Part shown: one piece after another, positions 8,080 to 16,620 of the stretch | Position numbering within the stretch: the stretch's first letter is position 1 | How the letters are laid out: every line of letters starts with the position of its first letter | From: Kineosporiaceae bacterium | GTDB lineage: Bacteria > Actinomycetota > Actinomycetes > Actinomycetales > Kineosporiaceae | Assembly (NCBI GenBank): GCA_016794595.1 | Contig: JAEUJN010000026.1 | Span: 1-35,986, forward strand | Direction of reading: 5' to 3' | DNA length: 35,986 nucleotides | Program-made: the position numbers and the translations under genes | The notes under the pieces: model-generated | The model's database searches: none | What the model was told of the DNA's origin: nothing | Seen by the model: the letters and a program-made list of their open reading frames with translations, nothing else

Positions 8080-8132
8080 GCCGGCAGCTCCTGACCTCGC
8101 AGCCCGAGGCTCACACCCTCAGGCTCGCGACC

Positions 8133-8606
8133 TCAGGCTCGCAGCCGGGCCACCAGCTCGATCTCCACCGGCGCGTTCAACGGCAGGACGGCGACCCCCA
8201 CCGCGCTGCGCGCGTGCACCCCGGCCGCGCCGAAGACCTCCTGCAGCAGCCCACTCGCGCCGTTGGCCACCGCAGGCTGCCCCGTGAAGGACGGATCGCT
8301 GGCCACGAAGGCGACCACCTTGACGATCCGCTCCACCCGGTCGAGGTCGCCGGCCACCGAGGACACGGCAGCCAGCGCGTTGAGCGCGCAGGTGCGGGCC
8401 AGCGCGGCGGCGTCCTCGGCACTCACCTGCCCCTCCCGCGCACCCACCACGCCGGTCCGCGGCAGGACGCCGTCGACGAAGGGCAGCTGACCGGCGGTCC
8501 AGACCAGGTGATCGTCCAGGACGGCGGGGACGTAGGCGGCCACCGGGGCGGCGACCTGCGGGAGGGCGAGGCCGAGCTCGCTCAGACGGGCGGTGATCCG
8601 GCTCAT
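8133..8606 (-). CDS. RidA/YjgF-family protein
   Basis: A 157-residue member of the RidA superfamily, which forms trimers; the founding members hydrolyse reactive enamine/imine intermediates of amino acid metabolism. The family's central stretch (ALARTCALNALAAVSSVAGDLDRVERIVKVVAFVASDPSF) and the end (VGVAVLPLNAPVEIELVARL) are clear. The usual Arg for carboxylate binding near the C-terminus is replaced by the LNAPVEIE form typical of non-archetypal RidA branches, so deaminase activity is uncertain. ATG 8606 starts the conserved part; there is only a weak GGTGA before it. It diverges from the ATPase pair by 40 bases. M. tuberculosis Rv3678c is the positional match. Confidence 0.85.
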   Translation of the reverse strand: MSRITARLSELGLALPQVAAPVAAYVPAVLDDHLVWTAGQLPFVDGVLPRTGVVGAREGQVSAEDAAALARTCALNALAAVSSVAGDLDRVERIVKVVAFVASDPSFTGQPAVANGASGLLQEVFGAAGVHARSAVGVAVLPLNAPVEIELVARLRA

Positions 8607-8646
8607 CGGGTCACCGTATCCGCCGGCCCCAACTAGGCTCACGTCC

Positions 8647-9702
8647 GTGCCTGCGAGCTCCTCCACCGAATCACCTGCTCGGCAGGACCGATCGCGGGCA
8701 CGGCTCCACGTGGTCAGCGGCAAGGGCGGCACCGGCAAGACCACGGTGGCCGCGGCCCTGGCCCTGGCCCTGGCCGCCGGCGGACGGCGCGTCCTGCTCT
8801 GCGAGGTCGAGGGCCGCCAGGGGATCGCCCAGCTGTTCGACGTCCCCCAGTTGCCCTACGCGGAGCAGCGCATCGCGGTGGCCTCCGGCGGCGGGGAGGT
8901 ATGGGCGCTGGCCATCGAGCCGAAGGCCGCGCTGCTCGAGTACCTCGAGCTCTTCTACCACCTGGGCCGCGCCGGCAAGGTCCTCGAACGCCTGGGGGCG
9001 ATCGACTTCGCCACCACCATCGCCCCCGGGCTGCGCGATGTGCTGCTGATCGGCAAGGTCTACGAGGCCACCCGGCGCCGGGAGGGCACCGCACCGCGCT
9101 ACGACGCCGTGGTGCTCGATGCCCCACCGACCGGCCGGATCGGCCAGGTGCTCAACGTCAACGAGGAGGTGGCCGGCCTGGCGCGGGTGGGCCCGATCCG
9201 CAACCAGGCGGGCTCGATCATGAATCTGCTGCGGTCGAGTGCCACCGCGGTGCACCTGGTCACGGTGCTGGAGGAGATGCCGGTGCAGGAGACCTGCGAC
9301 GCTCTGGCCGAGCTCCACCGGATCGGCCTGCCGGTGGGGTCGATCGTGGTCAACATGATGCGCGAGCCCCTGCTGGCGCCGGCCGAGCTGGCCCAGGCCA
9401 CCCGGGGCAAGCTGCCGGTGACCCGGGTGGTGGCCGGGCTGGAGGCCGCCGGCATGGGCCGGCGATCGGGTCATGGCACCGAGACCGCCACCGCCCGGAC
9501 GGCGCGCCTGCGGGCGACCGCGCAGGCCCTGATCGCCGAGGGGGTTCAGCACGCCCGGCGCGTGGCGCTGGAACGGGAGCAGCGCGCCGTCCTGGAGGGC
9601 CTGGGCCGGCCGGTGGTCGAGTTGCCGGCGCTGGCCGAGGGGATCGACCTGGGAGCGCTCTACGACCTCGCCGAACGGCTGCGCGCGCAGGGGCCGGCAT
9701 GA
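8647..9702 (+). CDS. bagA: ArsA/Get3-like ATPase A subunit
   Basis: A 351-residue SIMIBI ATPase with a deviant Walker A motif, SGKGGTGKTT, including the signature lysine K26 and the phosphate-binding K31. The switch region VVLDAPPTGRIGQVL and the nucleotide-base region SIVVNMM are present. It corresponds by sequence type and position to M. tuberculosis Rv3679, a bacterial Get3-like protein (BagA) reported to work with its neighbour Rv3680. GTG 8647 was chosen; TAGGCT at 8634-8639 could be a -10 element giving a nearly leaderless transcript. The stop overlaps the start of the second ATPase (ATGA), which suggests a fixed-ratio heteromer. Confidence 0.9.
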   Translation: MPASSSTESPARQDRSRARLHVVSGKGGTGKTTVAAALALALAAGGRRVLLCEVEGRQGIAQLFDVPQLPYAEQRIAVASGGGEVWALAIEPKAALLEYLELFYHLGRAGKVLERLGAIDFATTIAPGLRDVLLIGKVYEATRRREGTAPRYDAVVLDAPPTGRIGQVLNVNEEVAGLARVGPIRNQAGSIMNLLRSSATAVHLVTVLEEMPVQETCDALAELHRIGLPVGSIVVNMMREPLLAPAELAQATRGKLPVTRVVAGLEAAGMGRRSGHGTETATARTARLRATAQALIAEGVQHARRVALEREQRAVLEGLGRPVVELPALAEGIDLGALYDLAERLRAQGPA

Positions 9703-10853
9703 GCGCCCCCGCCCTGGACATCGACGCCGTCCTGGCCGACCGCGCGGTGCAGGTGATGGTCTGCTGCGGGGCGGGCGGGGTGGGCAAGACGACCACCTCG
9801 GCCGCCCTGGCCCTGCGGGCGGCCGAACGCCACGGACGGCGCGTCGTGGTGCTCACCATCGACCCCGCCCGCAGGCTGGCGCAGTCCCTGGGGCTGGCCG
9901 AACTGGACAACAGCCCCCGACCGGTGGTCGGCGTCGAGGCCGCGGGTGAGGGTCGGCTGGACGCGATGATGCTGGACATGAAGCGCACCTTCGACGAGGT
10001 GATCAGCGCCCACGCCTCGCCGGAGAAGGCCGAGCAGATCTTCGCCAACCCCTTCTACCAGGCGCTGTCCACCTCGTTCGCCGGCACCCAGGAGTACATG
10101 GCCATGGAGAAGCTGGGCCAGCTGAGGGCCCGGGCGAGCGGTGCGCGGGCCGGGCAGGGGTGGGACCTGATCGTGGTCGACACCCCGCCCTCACGCTCGG
10201 CGCTGGACTTCCTGGACGCTCCGCAGCGGCTCGGGTCGTTCCTGGACGGCCGGCTGATCCGGGTGCTCACCGCGCCGGCCCGGGTGGGCGGGCGGGCCTA
10301 CCTCAAGGTGGTCTCGGCGGCGGTCGGCAGCGCCACCGGCGTGATGACCAAGGTGCTCGGCGCGCAGGTGCTGCGTGACCTGCAGACCTTCGTCGCTGCC
10401 CTGGACACGGTGTTCGGCTCGTTCCGGGCCCGAGCCGAGCGCACCTACGAGATGTTGCAGCAGCCCGGGACGGCGTTCCTGGTGATCGCCGCCCCGGAGG
10501 CGGACGCGCTGCGCGAGGCGTCCTACTTCGTCGAGCGGCTGCGCGACGAGCGGATGCCACTCGCCGGCCTGGTGCTCAACCGGGTGCACAGGAGCGCGGC
10601 GTCCCATCTGGGGGCGGAGCGGGCGGCCGCGGCGGCGGAGGAACTGGACGACGCCGAGGACCCGCCCTCACTGACGGTGGGCCTGTTGCGGGTGCACGCG
10701 GATCTCATGCGCCGGCATCGGCGTGAGCAGGCCCTGGCGTCCCGGTTCACCGGCGCCCATCCGGACGTCGCGGTGGCCGAGGTGGACGCCCTGGCCGAGG
10801 ACGTGCACGACCTGTCGGGCCTGCGGGAGATCGGGGAGCGGCTGGCGGGCTGA
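9699..10853 (+). CDS. bagB: ArsA/Get3-like ATPase B subunit
   Basis: The 384-residue paralogue of the preceding ATPase. Its P-loop reads CGAGGVGKTTT, so the normal Walker A Lys30 is there but the signature lysine of deviant Walker A motifs is Ala25. The switch I/II area reads VVDTPPSRSALDFLDAP. A central helical region (about 75-110, FDEVISAHASPEKAEQIF, and 165-215) resembles the client-binding helices of Get3/ArsA. It corresponds to M. tuberculosis Rv3680 (BagB). In Get3-type dimers the signature lysine reaches across to the partner's nucleotide, so this subunit may bind ATP but supply no lysine to its partner. ATG 9699 overlaps the previous stop. Confidence 0.9.
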   Translation: MSAPALDIDAVLADRAVQVMVCCGAGGVGKTTTSAALALRAAERHGRRVVVLTIDPARRLAQSLGLAELDNSPRPVVGVEAAGEGRLDAMMLDMKRTFDEVISAHASPEKAEQIFANPFYQALSTSFAGTQEYMAMEKLGQLRARASGARAGQGWDLIVVDTPPSRSALDFLDAPQRLGSFLDGRLIRVLTAPARVGGRAYLKVVSAAVGSATGVMTKVLGAQVLRDLQTFVAALDTVFGSFRARAERTYEMLQQPGTAFLVIAAPEADALREASYFVERLRDERMPLAGLVLNRVHRSAASHLGAERAAAAAEELDDAEDPPSLTVGLLRVHADLMRRHRREQALASRFTGAHPDVAVAEVDALAEDVHDLSGLREIGERLAG

Positions 10854-10946
10854 CCGCCGAGCAGGCGCCCGGCGACACACCCACCGATCGGAATCGTTAC
10901 CGGATCGAGATCGGCAGTTCTCGGCGAACCGGACGTACCGGACGGT

Positions 10947-11255
10947 TCAGGCGGACACCTGCGTGTCGAGGGCGATGACCTGCTCGTGCTCGGATCGTGC
11001 GGTCTCCAGCAGGCGACGCCATGAGGCGACGTTCGGACGGCGGCGCAGGAGGGCCCGGCGCTCACGCTCGGTCATGCCTCCCCAGACCCCGAACTCGATC
11101 CGGTTGTCCAGCGCGTCGGCCAGGCACTCGGTCCGCACGGAGCAGGCCATGCAGACGGCCTTGGCGCGATTCTGCGCCGCGCCCTGCACGAACAGCATGT
11201 CCGGGTCTGCCGTTCGGCAAGCACCCCTGGCAGCCCAGTCGTTTCCGCCGTTCAT
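10947..11255 (-). CDS. WhiB-family iron-sulfur regulator (WhiB4/WblA position)
   Basis: A 102-residue WhiB-like protein. Four cysteines, C13, C35, C38 and C44 (C-x21-C-x2-C-x5-C), bind an oxygen- and NO-sensitive [4Fe-4S] cluster in known members. The turn motif GVWGGMTERERR follows, then a basic C-terminal segment (RALLRRRPN) for DNA contact. Position next to the bagAB pair and ponA2 matches M. tuberculosis whiB4 (Rv3681c) and Streptomyces wblA; the choice between these names is by synteny. ATG 11255 has GGAGGA eight bases before it. It converges with bagB and diverges from ponA2. The leader holds overlapping GC palindromes. Confidence 0.92.
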   Translation of the reverse strand: MNGGNDWAARGACRTADPDMLFVQGAAQNRAKAVCMACSVRTECLADALDNRIEFGVWGGMTERERRALLRRRPNVASWRRLLETARSEHEQVIALDTQVSA

Positions 11256-11575
11256 GTGTGTCCGTCCTCCCGTGTGGTCCCCTCGAGGGGTGACCCCTCA
11301 CCGCTCGCCCACGAACAACCGTAGGTGACTCGCCGTGGCGGGCCTACGGCCCAGATGGATGATATTCCCCTCACCGTCGAGGGCCTTCGTGACTCTGTGT
11401 AGCTGGCCTGTGCGCGGTGGTGCACTCCCTCGCGCATACGGCCCATCGGTGGGGGGCCGCGCTGCGTTACACCATCCGAAACCGTACCGTCCCGACGACC
11501 CGCCGATGGTTGGGCCGAACGAGCGGCCGCGGCCGTAGTCTGACCTCGACACGCCAGCCCGAGGAGCCGCTCCCC
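11256..11575. other. Divergent promoter region between whiB and ponA2
   Basis: This 320-base stretch separates two genes reading away from each other and holds no convincing ORF. It contains overlapping CCCCTC/GAGGGG palindromes near the whiB start, a second inverted repeat CCGTAGG (11319-11325) with CCTACGG (11343-11349), and the GAGGAG Shine-Dalgarno of ponA2 at 11561-11566. No -35/-10 pair could be assigned with confidence for either direction. Confidence 0.6.
11279..11299 (-). promoter_or_regulatory. Overlapping palindromes in the whiB leader
   Basis: CCCCTCGAGGGG (11279-11290) is a perfect 12-base palindrome. Its right half also pairs with the next block, giving GAGGGG-TGA-CCCCTC (11285-11299). 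Three half sites thus form two mutually exclusive inverted repeats, 24 to 44 bases before the whiB start codon and upstream of its GGAGGA. This could be a repeated operator, or two alternative RNA hairpins if transcribed. Confidence 0.5.
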
Positions 11576-14104
11576 ATGCGCTTGCCCCGCCCTGCAGACG
11601 ACCCCGGCACGATCCCTGGGTTCGGCGCACGTCAGTCCGGCTCGCGCGTCCCGGCCCTCCTGGCGGCCTTTCTCGCGACCAGCCTGGTCTGCGGCGCGCT
11701 GGTGGCGGGCCTGTTCCTGCCGGCGGTCGGGGCGACCGGGTCGTTCACCCGCGACGCCATCGGGTTCTACAACTCCATCCCGGCCGACCTCGAGGATCTT
11801 CCCCTTCCCGAGGGCTCGACCCTGTACGCGCGGGACGGCAAGACGCCGATCGCGGTCTTCTACGACGAGAACCGGGTGGTCACCTCGCTCAACCGGGTGG
11901 CCCCCGTGATGCAGCAGGCCGTGGTGGCGATCGAGGACGCACGGTTCTACGACCACGGCGGGGTGGACCCGAAGGGTCTGGTCCGCGCCCTGGTGAGCAA
12001 CGAGCTGAACGACGGCCAGGTCCAGGGGGCGTCCACCCTGACTCAGCAGTACGTGAAGAACATGCTGCTCGAGAGCGCCCTGAGCCAGGGCGACAAGGCC
12101 GCGGCCGCGGCGGCCACCGAGCGCAAGTCGTCCCGCAAGATCCGCGAGATCCGGATGGCGATCGAGCTGGAGAAGACCCTGCCCAAGCAGGCCATCCTCG
12201 AGGGTTACCTGAACATCGCCCAGTTCGGTCAGAACAACTACGGGGTCGAGGCCGCCTCGCAGTACTTCTTCGGGATCACGGCGGCCAAGTTGAACCTGGC
12301 GCAGGCGGCCCTGCTGGCCGGCATCGTGCAGACGCCGGAGTCCTACAACCCGTTCCGGTTCCCCAAGGCGGCCACCGCGCGCCGGTCGATGGTGCTCGAC
12401 CGGATGGCCGAACTCGGCATGATCACCGAGGCCCAGCGCGCCGCCGCCGACAAGGCCCCACTGCCGACCAAGCCGAAGGTCGCCAAGGCCGGGTGCATCA
12501 CCGCGGGGTCGGCCGCCTACTTCTGCCAGTACGCGCTCAAGATGCTGCTCACCGATGCCCGCTACGCCGTGCTGGGCAAGACCGAGGCGCAGCGCGAGAG
12601 CGCGATCCGGCGCGGTGGGTACAAGATCATCACCACGATGGACGCGCCGCTGCAGAAGGCCGCCACCGAGAAGTTGATGAAGAAGACTCCCGCGGGGGAC
12701 CCCAGCAACGTGATCAGCTCGGCGGTCACGGTCGAGCCCGGCACCGGCCAGGTGCTCACCATCGCCCAGAGCACGGTGTTCAGCCCGGTGGACGGGGAAG
12801 GCACCGAGCTCAACTTCGGAGTGGACAAGTTCTACGGCGGGGCCGCCGGGTTCCAGGTCGGCTCGACGTTCAAGCCGTTCACCCTGGCCACCTGGCTGCG
12901 CAAGGGCAAGGGCCTGTTCACCAGCGTCACCGGCGACCAGAAATGGTGGCAGGGCAGGGATTTCAGCGCCTGCGGTGAGCCGCTGGGAACTCCACGGTTC
13001 GAGGTCAACAACTCCGAGGGCAGCGGCCCGCCGTCCATCAGCGTCATGCAGGCCACCTTCGACTCGGTCAACCTGGCCTACATGGACATGGCCAGCCGGC
13101 TGGACATGTGTGACATCACCAAGACCGCCGAGTCCCTCGGTGTGCACCTGGCCTCGACCCCCACCGCAGCGGTGGCCGACTGTTACAAGAACGGCACTCC
13201 GGTGCCCGGCAAGCTGCCGACCGAGTGCCCCTCGATCGTCCTCGGGTCGCTGGGGATCTCGCCGCTGACCATGGCCAGCGCCTACGCCACGTTCGCCGCC
13301 GAGGGCACCTACTGCCCGCCCACGCCGGTGCTGTCGATCCTGGACCGCTCGGGCAAGGCCCAGAGCCTCGGCGCCACCAAGTGCGTCCCCGGGGCGATCC
13401 CGGCCGACGTGGCCCGCGGGGTGGTCTACGCGGGCAAGCGGGTGTTCACCGAGGGGACGGCGATCGGCAAGGGCATCCGCTGGCCGGCCGGGGGCAAGAC
13501 CGGCACCACCGACAACTCGGTGCGCACCTGGTTCGTGGGGTACACCAAGCAGCGCACGACCGCCGTCGTGGTCGCCGACCCCGAGGACTACGGCGGCCGG
13601 TACCCGGGCGGCAAGACCCTGAACGGCCGCAAGATCGGTGGCACGTTCTACGGGCGGGTGTACGGCGCCACGATCGCCGCCCCGCTGTGGCAGCAGATCA
13701 TGACCGTGGCGATGGACGGCCTTCCCCGCGAGGACTGGCCGACGCCGCCGTCCAAGATGCTCGAGGGCAGCGGGATCAAGGTGGTCGACGTCGTCGGGCG
13801 CAGCATCGGCGAGGCGACGGGCATCCTGCAGGGGCAGGGGTTCAAGGTCCGGGTGGGCCGGCCGACGTCGTCCTTCCTCGGGCCCGACCGGGTGGCCAAG
13901 ACCTCCCCGCCGGCCGGTGGCCGGTTGGAGAAGGGCTCGACCATCGTGATCTCCCCCGGGGACGGCAGCCAGCCCCCGCCCGGCAACGGAGGGTTCCCCG
14001 AGGGCGGTGGGGGCGGCTTCCCCGTGGGGAACAACGGGAACGGCAACGGCAACAATGGCAACGGCCGGGGCAACAACGGGAACGGGAACAACGGCAACGG
14101 GTAG
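11576..14104 (+). CDS. ponA2: Bifunctional class A penicillin-binding protein with PASTA domain
   Basis: An 842-residue peptidoglycan synthase. After one membrane anchor (about 28-50) comes the GT51 glycosyltransferase, with E120 in AIEDARFYDHGG and GASTLTQQYVKN. The transpeptidase has S430-x-x-K433 (GSTFKP), S497-V-N499 and K641-T-G (GKTGTT). One PASTA repeat follows (about 735-805, KVVDVVGRSIGEATGILQ to EKGSTIVISPGDG). The last 40 residues are a Gly/Asn/Pro tail of NGNGNN-like units. Domain order matches mycobacterial PonA2 (Rv3682), in the same position beside whiB4. ATG 11576 has GAGGAG nine bases before it. The tail is probably a flexible wall-spanning extension; its length may vary between strains. 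Confidence 0.94.
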   Translation: MRLPRPADDPGTIPGFGARQSGSRVPALLAAFLATSLVCGALVAGLFLPAVGATGSFTRDAIGFYNSIPADLEDLPLPEGSTLYARDGKTPIAVFYDENRVVTSLNRVAPVMQQAVVAIEDARFYDHGGVDPKGLVRALVSNELNDGQVQGASTLTQQYVKNMLLESALSQGDKAAAAAATERKSSRKIREIRMAIELEKTLPKQAILEGYLNIAQFGQNNYGVEAASQYFFGITAAKLNLAQAALLAGIVQTPESYNPFRFPKAATARRSMVLDRMAELGMITEAQRAAADKAPLPTKPKVAKAGCITAGSAAYFCQYALKMLLTDARYAVLGKTEAQRESAIRRGGYKIITTMDAPLQKAATEKLMKKTPAGDPSNVISSAVTVEPGTGQVLTIAQSTVFSPVDGEGTELNFGVDKFYGGAAGFQVGSTFKPFTLATWLRKGKGLFTSVTGDQKWWQGRDFSACGEPLGTPRFEVNNSEGSGPPSISVMQATFDSVNLAYMDMASRLDMCDITKTAESLGVHLASTPTAAVADCYKNGTPVPGKLPTECPSIVLGSLGISPLTMASAYATFAAEGTYCPPTPVLSILDRSGKAQSLGATKCVPGAIPADVARGVVYAGKRVFTEGTAIGKGIRWPAGGKTGTTDNSVRTWFVGYTKQRTTAVVVADPEDYGGRYPGGKTLNGRKIGGTFYGRVYGATIAAPLWQQIMTVAMDGLPREDWPTPPSKMLEGSGIKVVDVVGRSIGEATGILQGQGFKVRVGRPTSSFLGPDRVAKTSPPAGGRLEKGSTIVISPGDGSQPPPGNGGFPEGGGGGFPVGNNGNGNGNNGNGRGNNGNGNNGNG
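14022..14101 (+). repeat. Gly/Asn-coding repeat at the 3' end of ponA2
   Basis: Irregular repeats of six- and nine-base units (GGCAAC, GGGAAC, AACAAC) encode a tail made only of Gly, Asn and one Arg. The third codon bases vary between units, so the array is old or selected at the protein level. Such tracts are prone to slippage. Confidence 0.75.
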
Positions 14105-14118
14105 CCGCCGCGGCGTCC

Positions 14119-14586
14119 TCAGCCGGCGGCGAGCTGCCGTCTCACCTCGGCAGCGATCCGGCCACCCTCGGCCCGCCCGGCGACCTGCGGCTGCACGGCC
14201 TTCATGACCTTGCCCATGGCGGCCATCCCCCTGACCCCGGACGCCGCGACGTCCGTGATCGCTGCGGCCACCAGGTGCGCCAGCTCGTCGTCCGGGAGCG
14301 GTTGCGGCAGGTAGCCGTCCAGCACGGCGAGTTCGGACAGTTCGCGCTCGGCCTGGGCGGTGCGACCCGCGTCGCTGAAGGCGGTGGCGGCCTCGCGACG
14401 CTTCTTGGCCTCCTTGCCGAGCACGACGAGCACCTCCTCGTCGGACAGCTCACGCGCCGCGGGCCCGGCGACCTCGGCCGAGCGGATGGAGGTCAGCGCC
14501 ATCCTCAGGGTCGCCGAGGTGATCTCGTCCCGGCCCCGGATGGCCTCGGTGAGGTCGGACTGCAGGCGGTGCTTCAACTGGCTCAT
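14119..14586 (-). CDS. GatB/YqeY domain protein
   Basis: A 155-residue YqeY-type protein. The domain is known from the tail of the GatB/GatE amidotransferase subunits, where it contacts tRNA, but free-standing members have no firm function. Signature stretches are LKHRLQSDLTEAIRGRDEITSATLRMALTSI near the start and the end MGKVMKAVQPQVAGRAEGGRIAAEVRRQL. ATG 14586 has GAGGA eight bases before it, better than the in-frame ATG at 14595. It converges with ponA2 with only 14 bases between the stops, and diverges from the phosphoesterase gene. Confidence 0.88.
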   Translation of the reverse strand: MSQLKHRLQSDLTEAIRGRDEITSATLRMALTSIRSAEVAGPAARELSDEEVLVVLGKEAKKRREAATAFSDAGRTAQAERELSELAVLDGYLPQPLPDDELAHLVAAAITDVAASGVRGMAAMGKVMKAVQPQVAGRAEGGRIAAEVRRQLAAG

Positions 14587-14751
14587 GCCCGTCATCCTCG
14601 CACCGGTGCCCGGGCCGCTCCGGGCAATACCCCTCCGGGGTCCCCTCGACCGGTCCGGGCGCTGTCGAGCCGGGAGTTCGAGGGTGCCCGACGTGCCGAT
14701 GACCCAGACGAGCCGATGAGAGGCCAGAGGAGGCGATGAGAGGATGGGCCG

Positions 14752-15744
14752 GTGGGTCTCGATCGCTGCTCGCCGTCCTCGGTCCTCGTGCCGCCCGCTG
14801 CGGCCGGTGGGCGGTTGCGCCTGCCACTCGCCGTCCGGGGGGCGGCCGGGCTCGCCGCAGCCGGGGTGGCGGGGCTGGGATATGCCTGGCTCGAGGCGCG
14901 CCGGTTCGTCCTGCGCCGGGCGGACGTGCCCGTGCTGCCGCCGGGGTCGGACCCGATCCGGGTTCTGCACCTGTCCGACCTGCACCTGGTGCCCCGGCAG
15001 CGGCGAAAGTTCGCCTGGGTGCAGCGCCTCGGCGACCTCGAGCCCGATCTGGTGGTCTCCACCGGGGACTCCCTGGCCTCGATGGACGCAGTCGAGGCGG
15101 CGCTCGAGGCGCACGGCAGGCTGCTGGACCGGCCCGGGGTGTTCGTCATGGGGTCGAACGACTACTACGCCCCGAAGGTCAAGAACCCTGCCCGGTACCT
15201 GCTGAAGCACGGGGGGGAGCGGCGCATCCACGGGGGCCGGTTGCCGACCGATGACCTGATCAAGGGGTTCCTCGACGCCGGGTGGACCGATCTGAACAAC
15301 CGCCGGACCAGCCTGCAGGTGGCCGGGCAGAGGATCGAGTTCGTCGGGGTCGACGATCCCCACATCCAGCGTGACCGGTACGAGGTCGTGGCGGGTCCGG
15401 CGTCCGGGGAGGCGGCGCTGACCGTGGGGGTCACGCACGCGCCGTACCGCCGGGTGCTCGATGCGATGACCGCGGACGGCGCGGGCCTGGTGCTGGCCGG
15501 GCACACCCACGGCGGGCAACTGTGCCTGCCGTTGTTCGGGGCGCTGACCACCAACTGTGACCTGCCGCTGAGGCAGGCCAAGGGGGTCTCACGCTGGCCG
15601 AGCGACGGAGGCCGCGGGGCCAGGCCGGCCGAGAGTGCCTGGCTGCACGTCTCGGCCGGCTTGGGGACTCCGCCGTACGCCGTCGTCCGGTTCGCCTGCC
15701 GCCCGGAGGCCACCCTGCTCACCCTGACCGCTCGTCAGGGGTGA
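14752..15744 (+). CDS. Membrane-anchored calcineurin-like metallophosphoesterase
   Basis: A 330-residue enzyme of the two-metal phosphoesterase fold. The metal ligands are in SDLHLV, TGDSLAS, VTHAPYR and GHTHGGQL. The usual GNHD block is written GSNDYY, as in the actinobacterial branch that includes Rv3683. The N-terminal hydrophobic stretch (about residues 24-48, VRGAAGLAAAGVAGLGYAWL) should anchor it, with the catalytic part probably outside. Relatives act on phosphodiesters such as UDP-diacylglucosamine or lipid-linked substrates, but no substrate is shown here. GTG 14752 follows a purine-rich GAGAGGA region. It closes the conserved block. Confidence 0.87.
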   Translation: MGLDRCSPSSVLVPPAAAGGRLRLPLAVRGAAGLAAAGVAGLGYAWLEARRFVLRRADVPVLPPGSDPIRVLHLSDLHLVPRQRRKFAWVQRLGDLEPDLVVSTGDSLASMDAVEAALEAHGRLLDRPGVFVMGSNDYYAPKVKNPARYLLKHGGERRIHGGRLPTDDLIKGFLDAGWTDLNNRRTSLQVAGQRIEFVGVDDPHIQRDRYEVVAGPASGEAALTVGVTHAPYRRVLDAMTADGAGLVLAGHTHGGQLCLPLFGALTTNCDLPLRQAKGVSRWPSDGGRGARPAESAWLHVSAGLGTPPYAVVRFACRPEATLLTLTARQG

Positions 15745-15778
15745 GCCAGGGCGCCTGCCGGGTGGCCGACGGGCGAGC

Positions 15779-16384
15779 TCAGAGCTTGCTGACGTCGACG
15801 CTCGCCGGGACGAGCACCTTGTCGATCACGTGGATGACGCCGTTGGAGGCATCGACGTCGGTGGCGGTGACCTTGGCGTCGTTCACGGTCACGCCGCCGG
15901 TGGTGGCGATGGTGATGTTGCTGCCCTCGACGGTGGCCACGTCCCCGGCCTTCACGTCGGCGGCCATGACCTCGGCCGGGACGACGTGATAGGTGAGGAT
16001 CTTGGTCAGCGCGTCCTTGTTGGCCGGCAGGAGGAGCTTGTCCACCAGCCCGGCCGGTAGGGCCGCGAAGGCCTCGTTGGTCGGCGCGAACACGGTGAAC
16101 GGGCCTGTGCCACTGAGGGTTTCGGCGAGTCCGGCGGCCTTGACGGCGGCCACCAGGGTGGTGAAGTCCGGGTTACCGGCGGCCACGTCGACGATGGTCC
16201 CGGCCGTGCTGGCGGTCGCCGACGGCGAGGCCATGTCGCTGGACGGCGCCGCCTCGCTCGCCGTGGCGGCAGGGGCCGCCGAGGTCGTGCCGGCGTCCGT
16301 GGAGGCGTCGTCACTGCCGCAGGCGCTCATGGTCAGCGCAGCGACGGCCGCAACGGCGGCCAGGGTGATCCGGCGGTGGCGCAT
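15779..16384 (-). CDS. Secreted fasciclin-domain lipoprotein (MPT70/MPT83-like)
   Basis: The 201-residue precursor has a lipoprotein signal ending at LTMSAC (Cys22), then a Ser/Ala/Thr-rich linker (about 25-60) and one fasciclin (FAS1) domain at about 63-199. The two FAS1 conserved boxes are visible as [14 protein letters not shown] and [13 protein letters not shown]. In known bacteria such proteins mediate adhesion or wall contact. ATG 16384 has AAAGGAG nine bases before it. It converges with the phosphoesterase gene (34 bases between) and diverges from the Tat-exported protein. It resembles mycobacterial MPT83 in layout. Confidence 0.9.
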   Translation of the reverse strand: MRHRRITLAAVAAVAALTMSACGSDDASTDAGTTSAAPAATASEAAPSSDMASPSATASTAGTIVDVAAGNPDFTTLVAAVKAAGLAETLSGTGPFTVFAPTNEAFAALPAGLVDKLLLPANKDALTKILTYHVVPAEVMAADVKAGDVATVEGSNITIATTGGVTVNDAKVTATDVDASNGVIHVIDKVLVPASVDVSKL

Positions 16385-16550
16385 GGGGTGTCTCCTTTCG
16401 CGTCGCCCCGGGTGGGCGTCCTCACCCTGTCGTTCCGGGCGGGGGTTGCGTCCGGATGCAGCCGGGGTCGGATTTCTCCTCGGGCGCTGGAGCCGTGGCG
16501 CCGAGCCGTGCTGGGGTCGGGTTGCCGCGGGAGGTGGTGGTGCCGCGTAT

Positions 16551-16620
16551 CACCTGAGAGACTCCGGTCTCTCGATCGTGACGCGGTGGATCACGAGCAG
16601 CTCGAGATCAGGTGGAGGGG
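16551..16620 (+). promoter_or_regulatory. Branched, nested inverted repeats in the leader of the Tat-exported protein gene
   Basis: An outer pair CACCTGA (16551-16557) and TCAGGTG (16608-16614) encloses two inner hairpins: GAGAGAC-TCCG-GTCTCTC (16556-16573, perfect seven-base arms) and CGTGA-N9-TCACG (16577-16595). The outer 3' arm runs directly into the Shine-Dalgarno GGTGGAGGGG. The outer stem and the first inner stem share two bases, so they compete slightly. As RNA this would be a multi-branched element able to hide the ribosome site. No known riboswitch class was recognised. Confidence 0.45.

Noticed and set aside
8110-8144. Two copies of CCTCAGGCTCGC between the MerR-like and RidA genes
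   Set aside because: Only two short copies, partly inside the RidA stop region, so nothing is supported beyond a local duplication.
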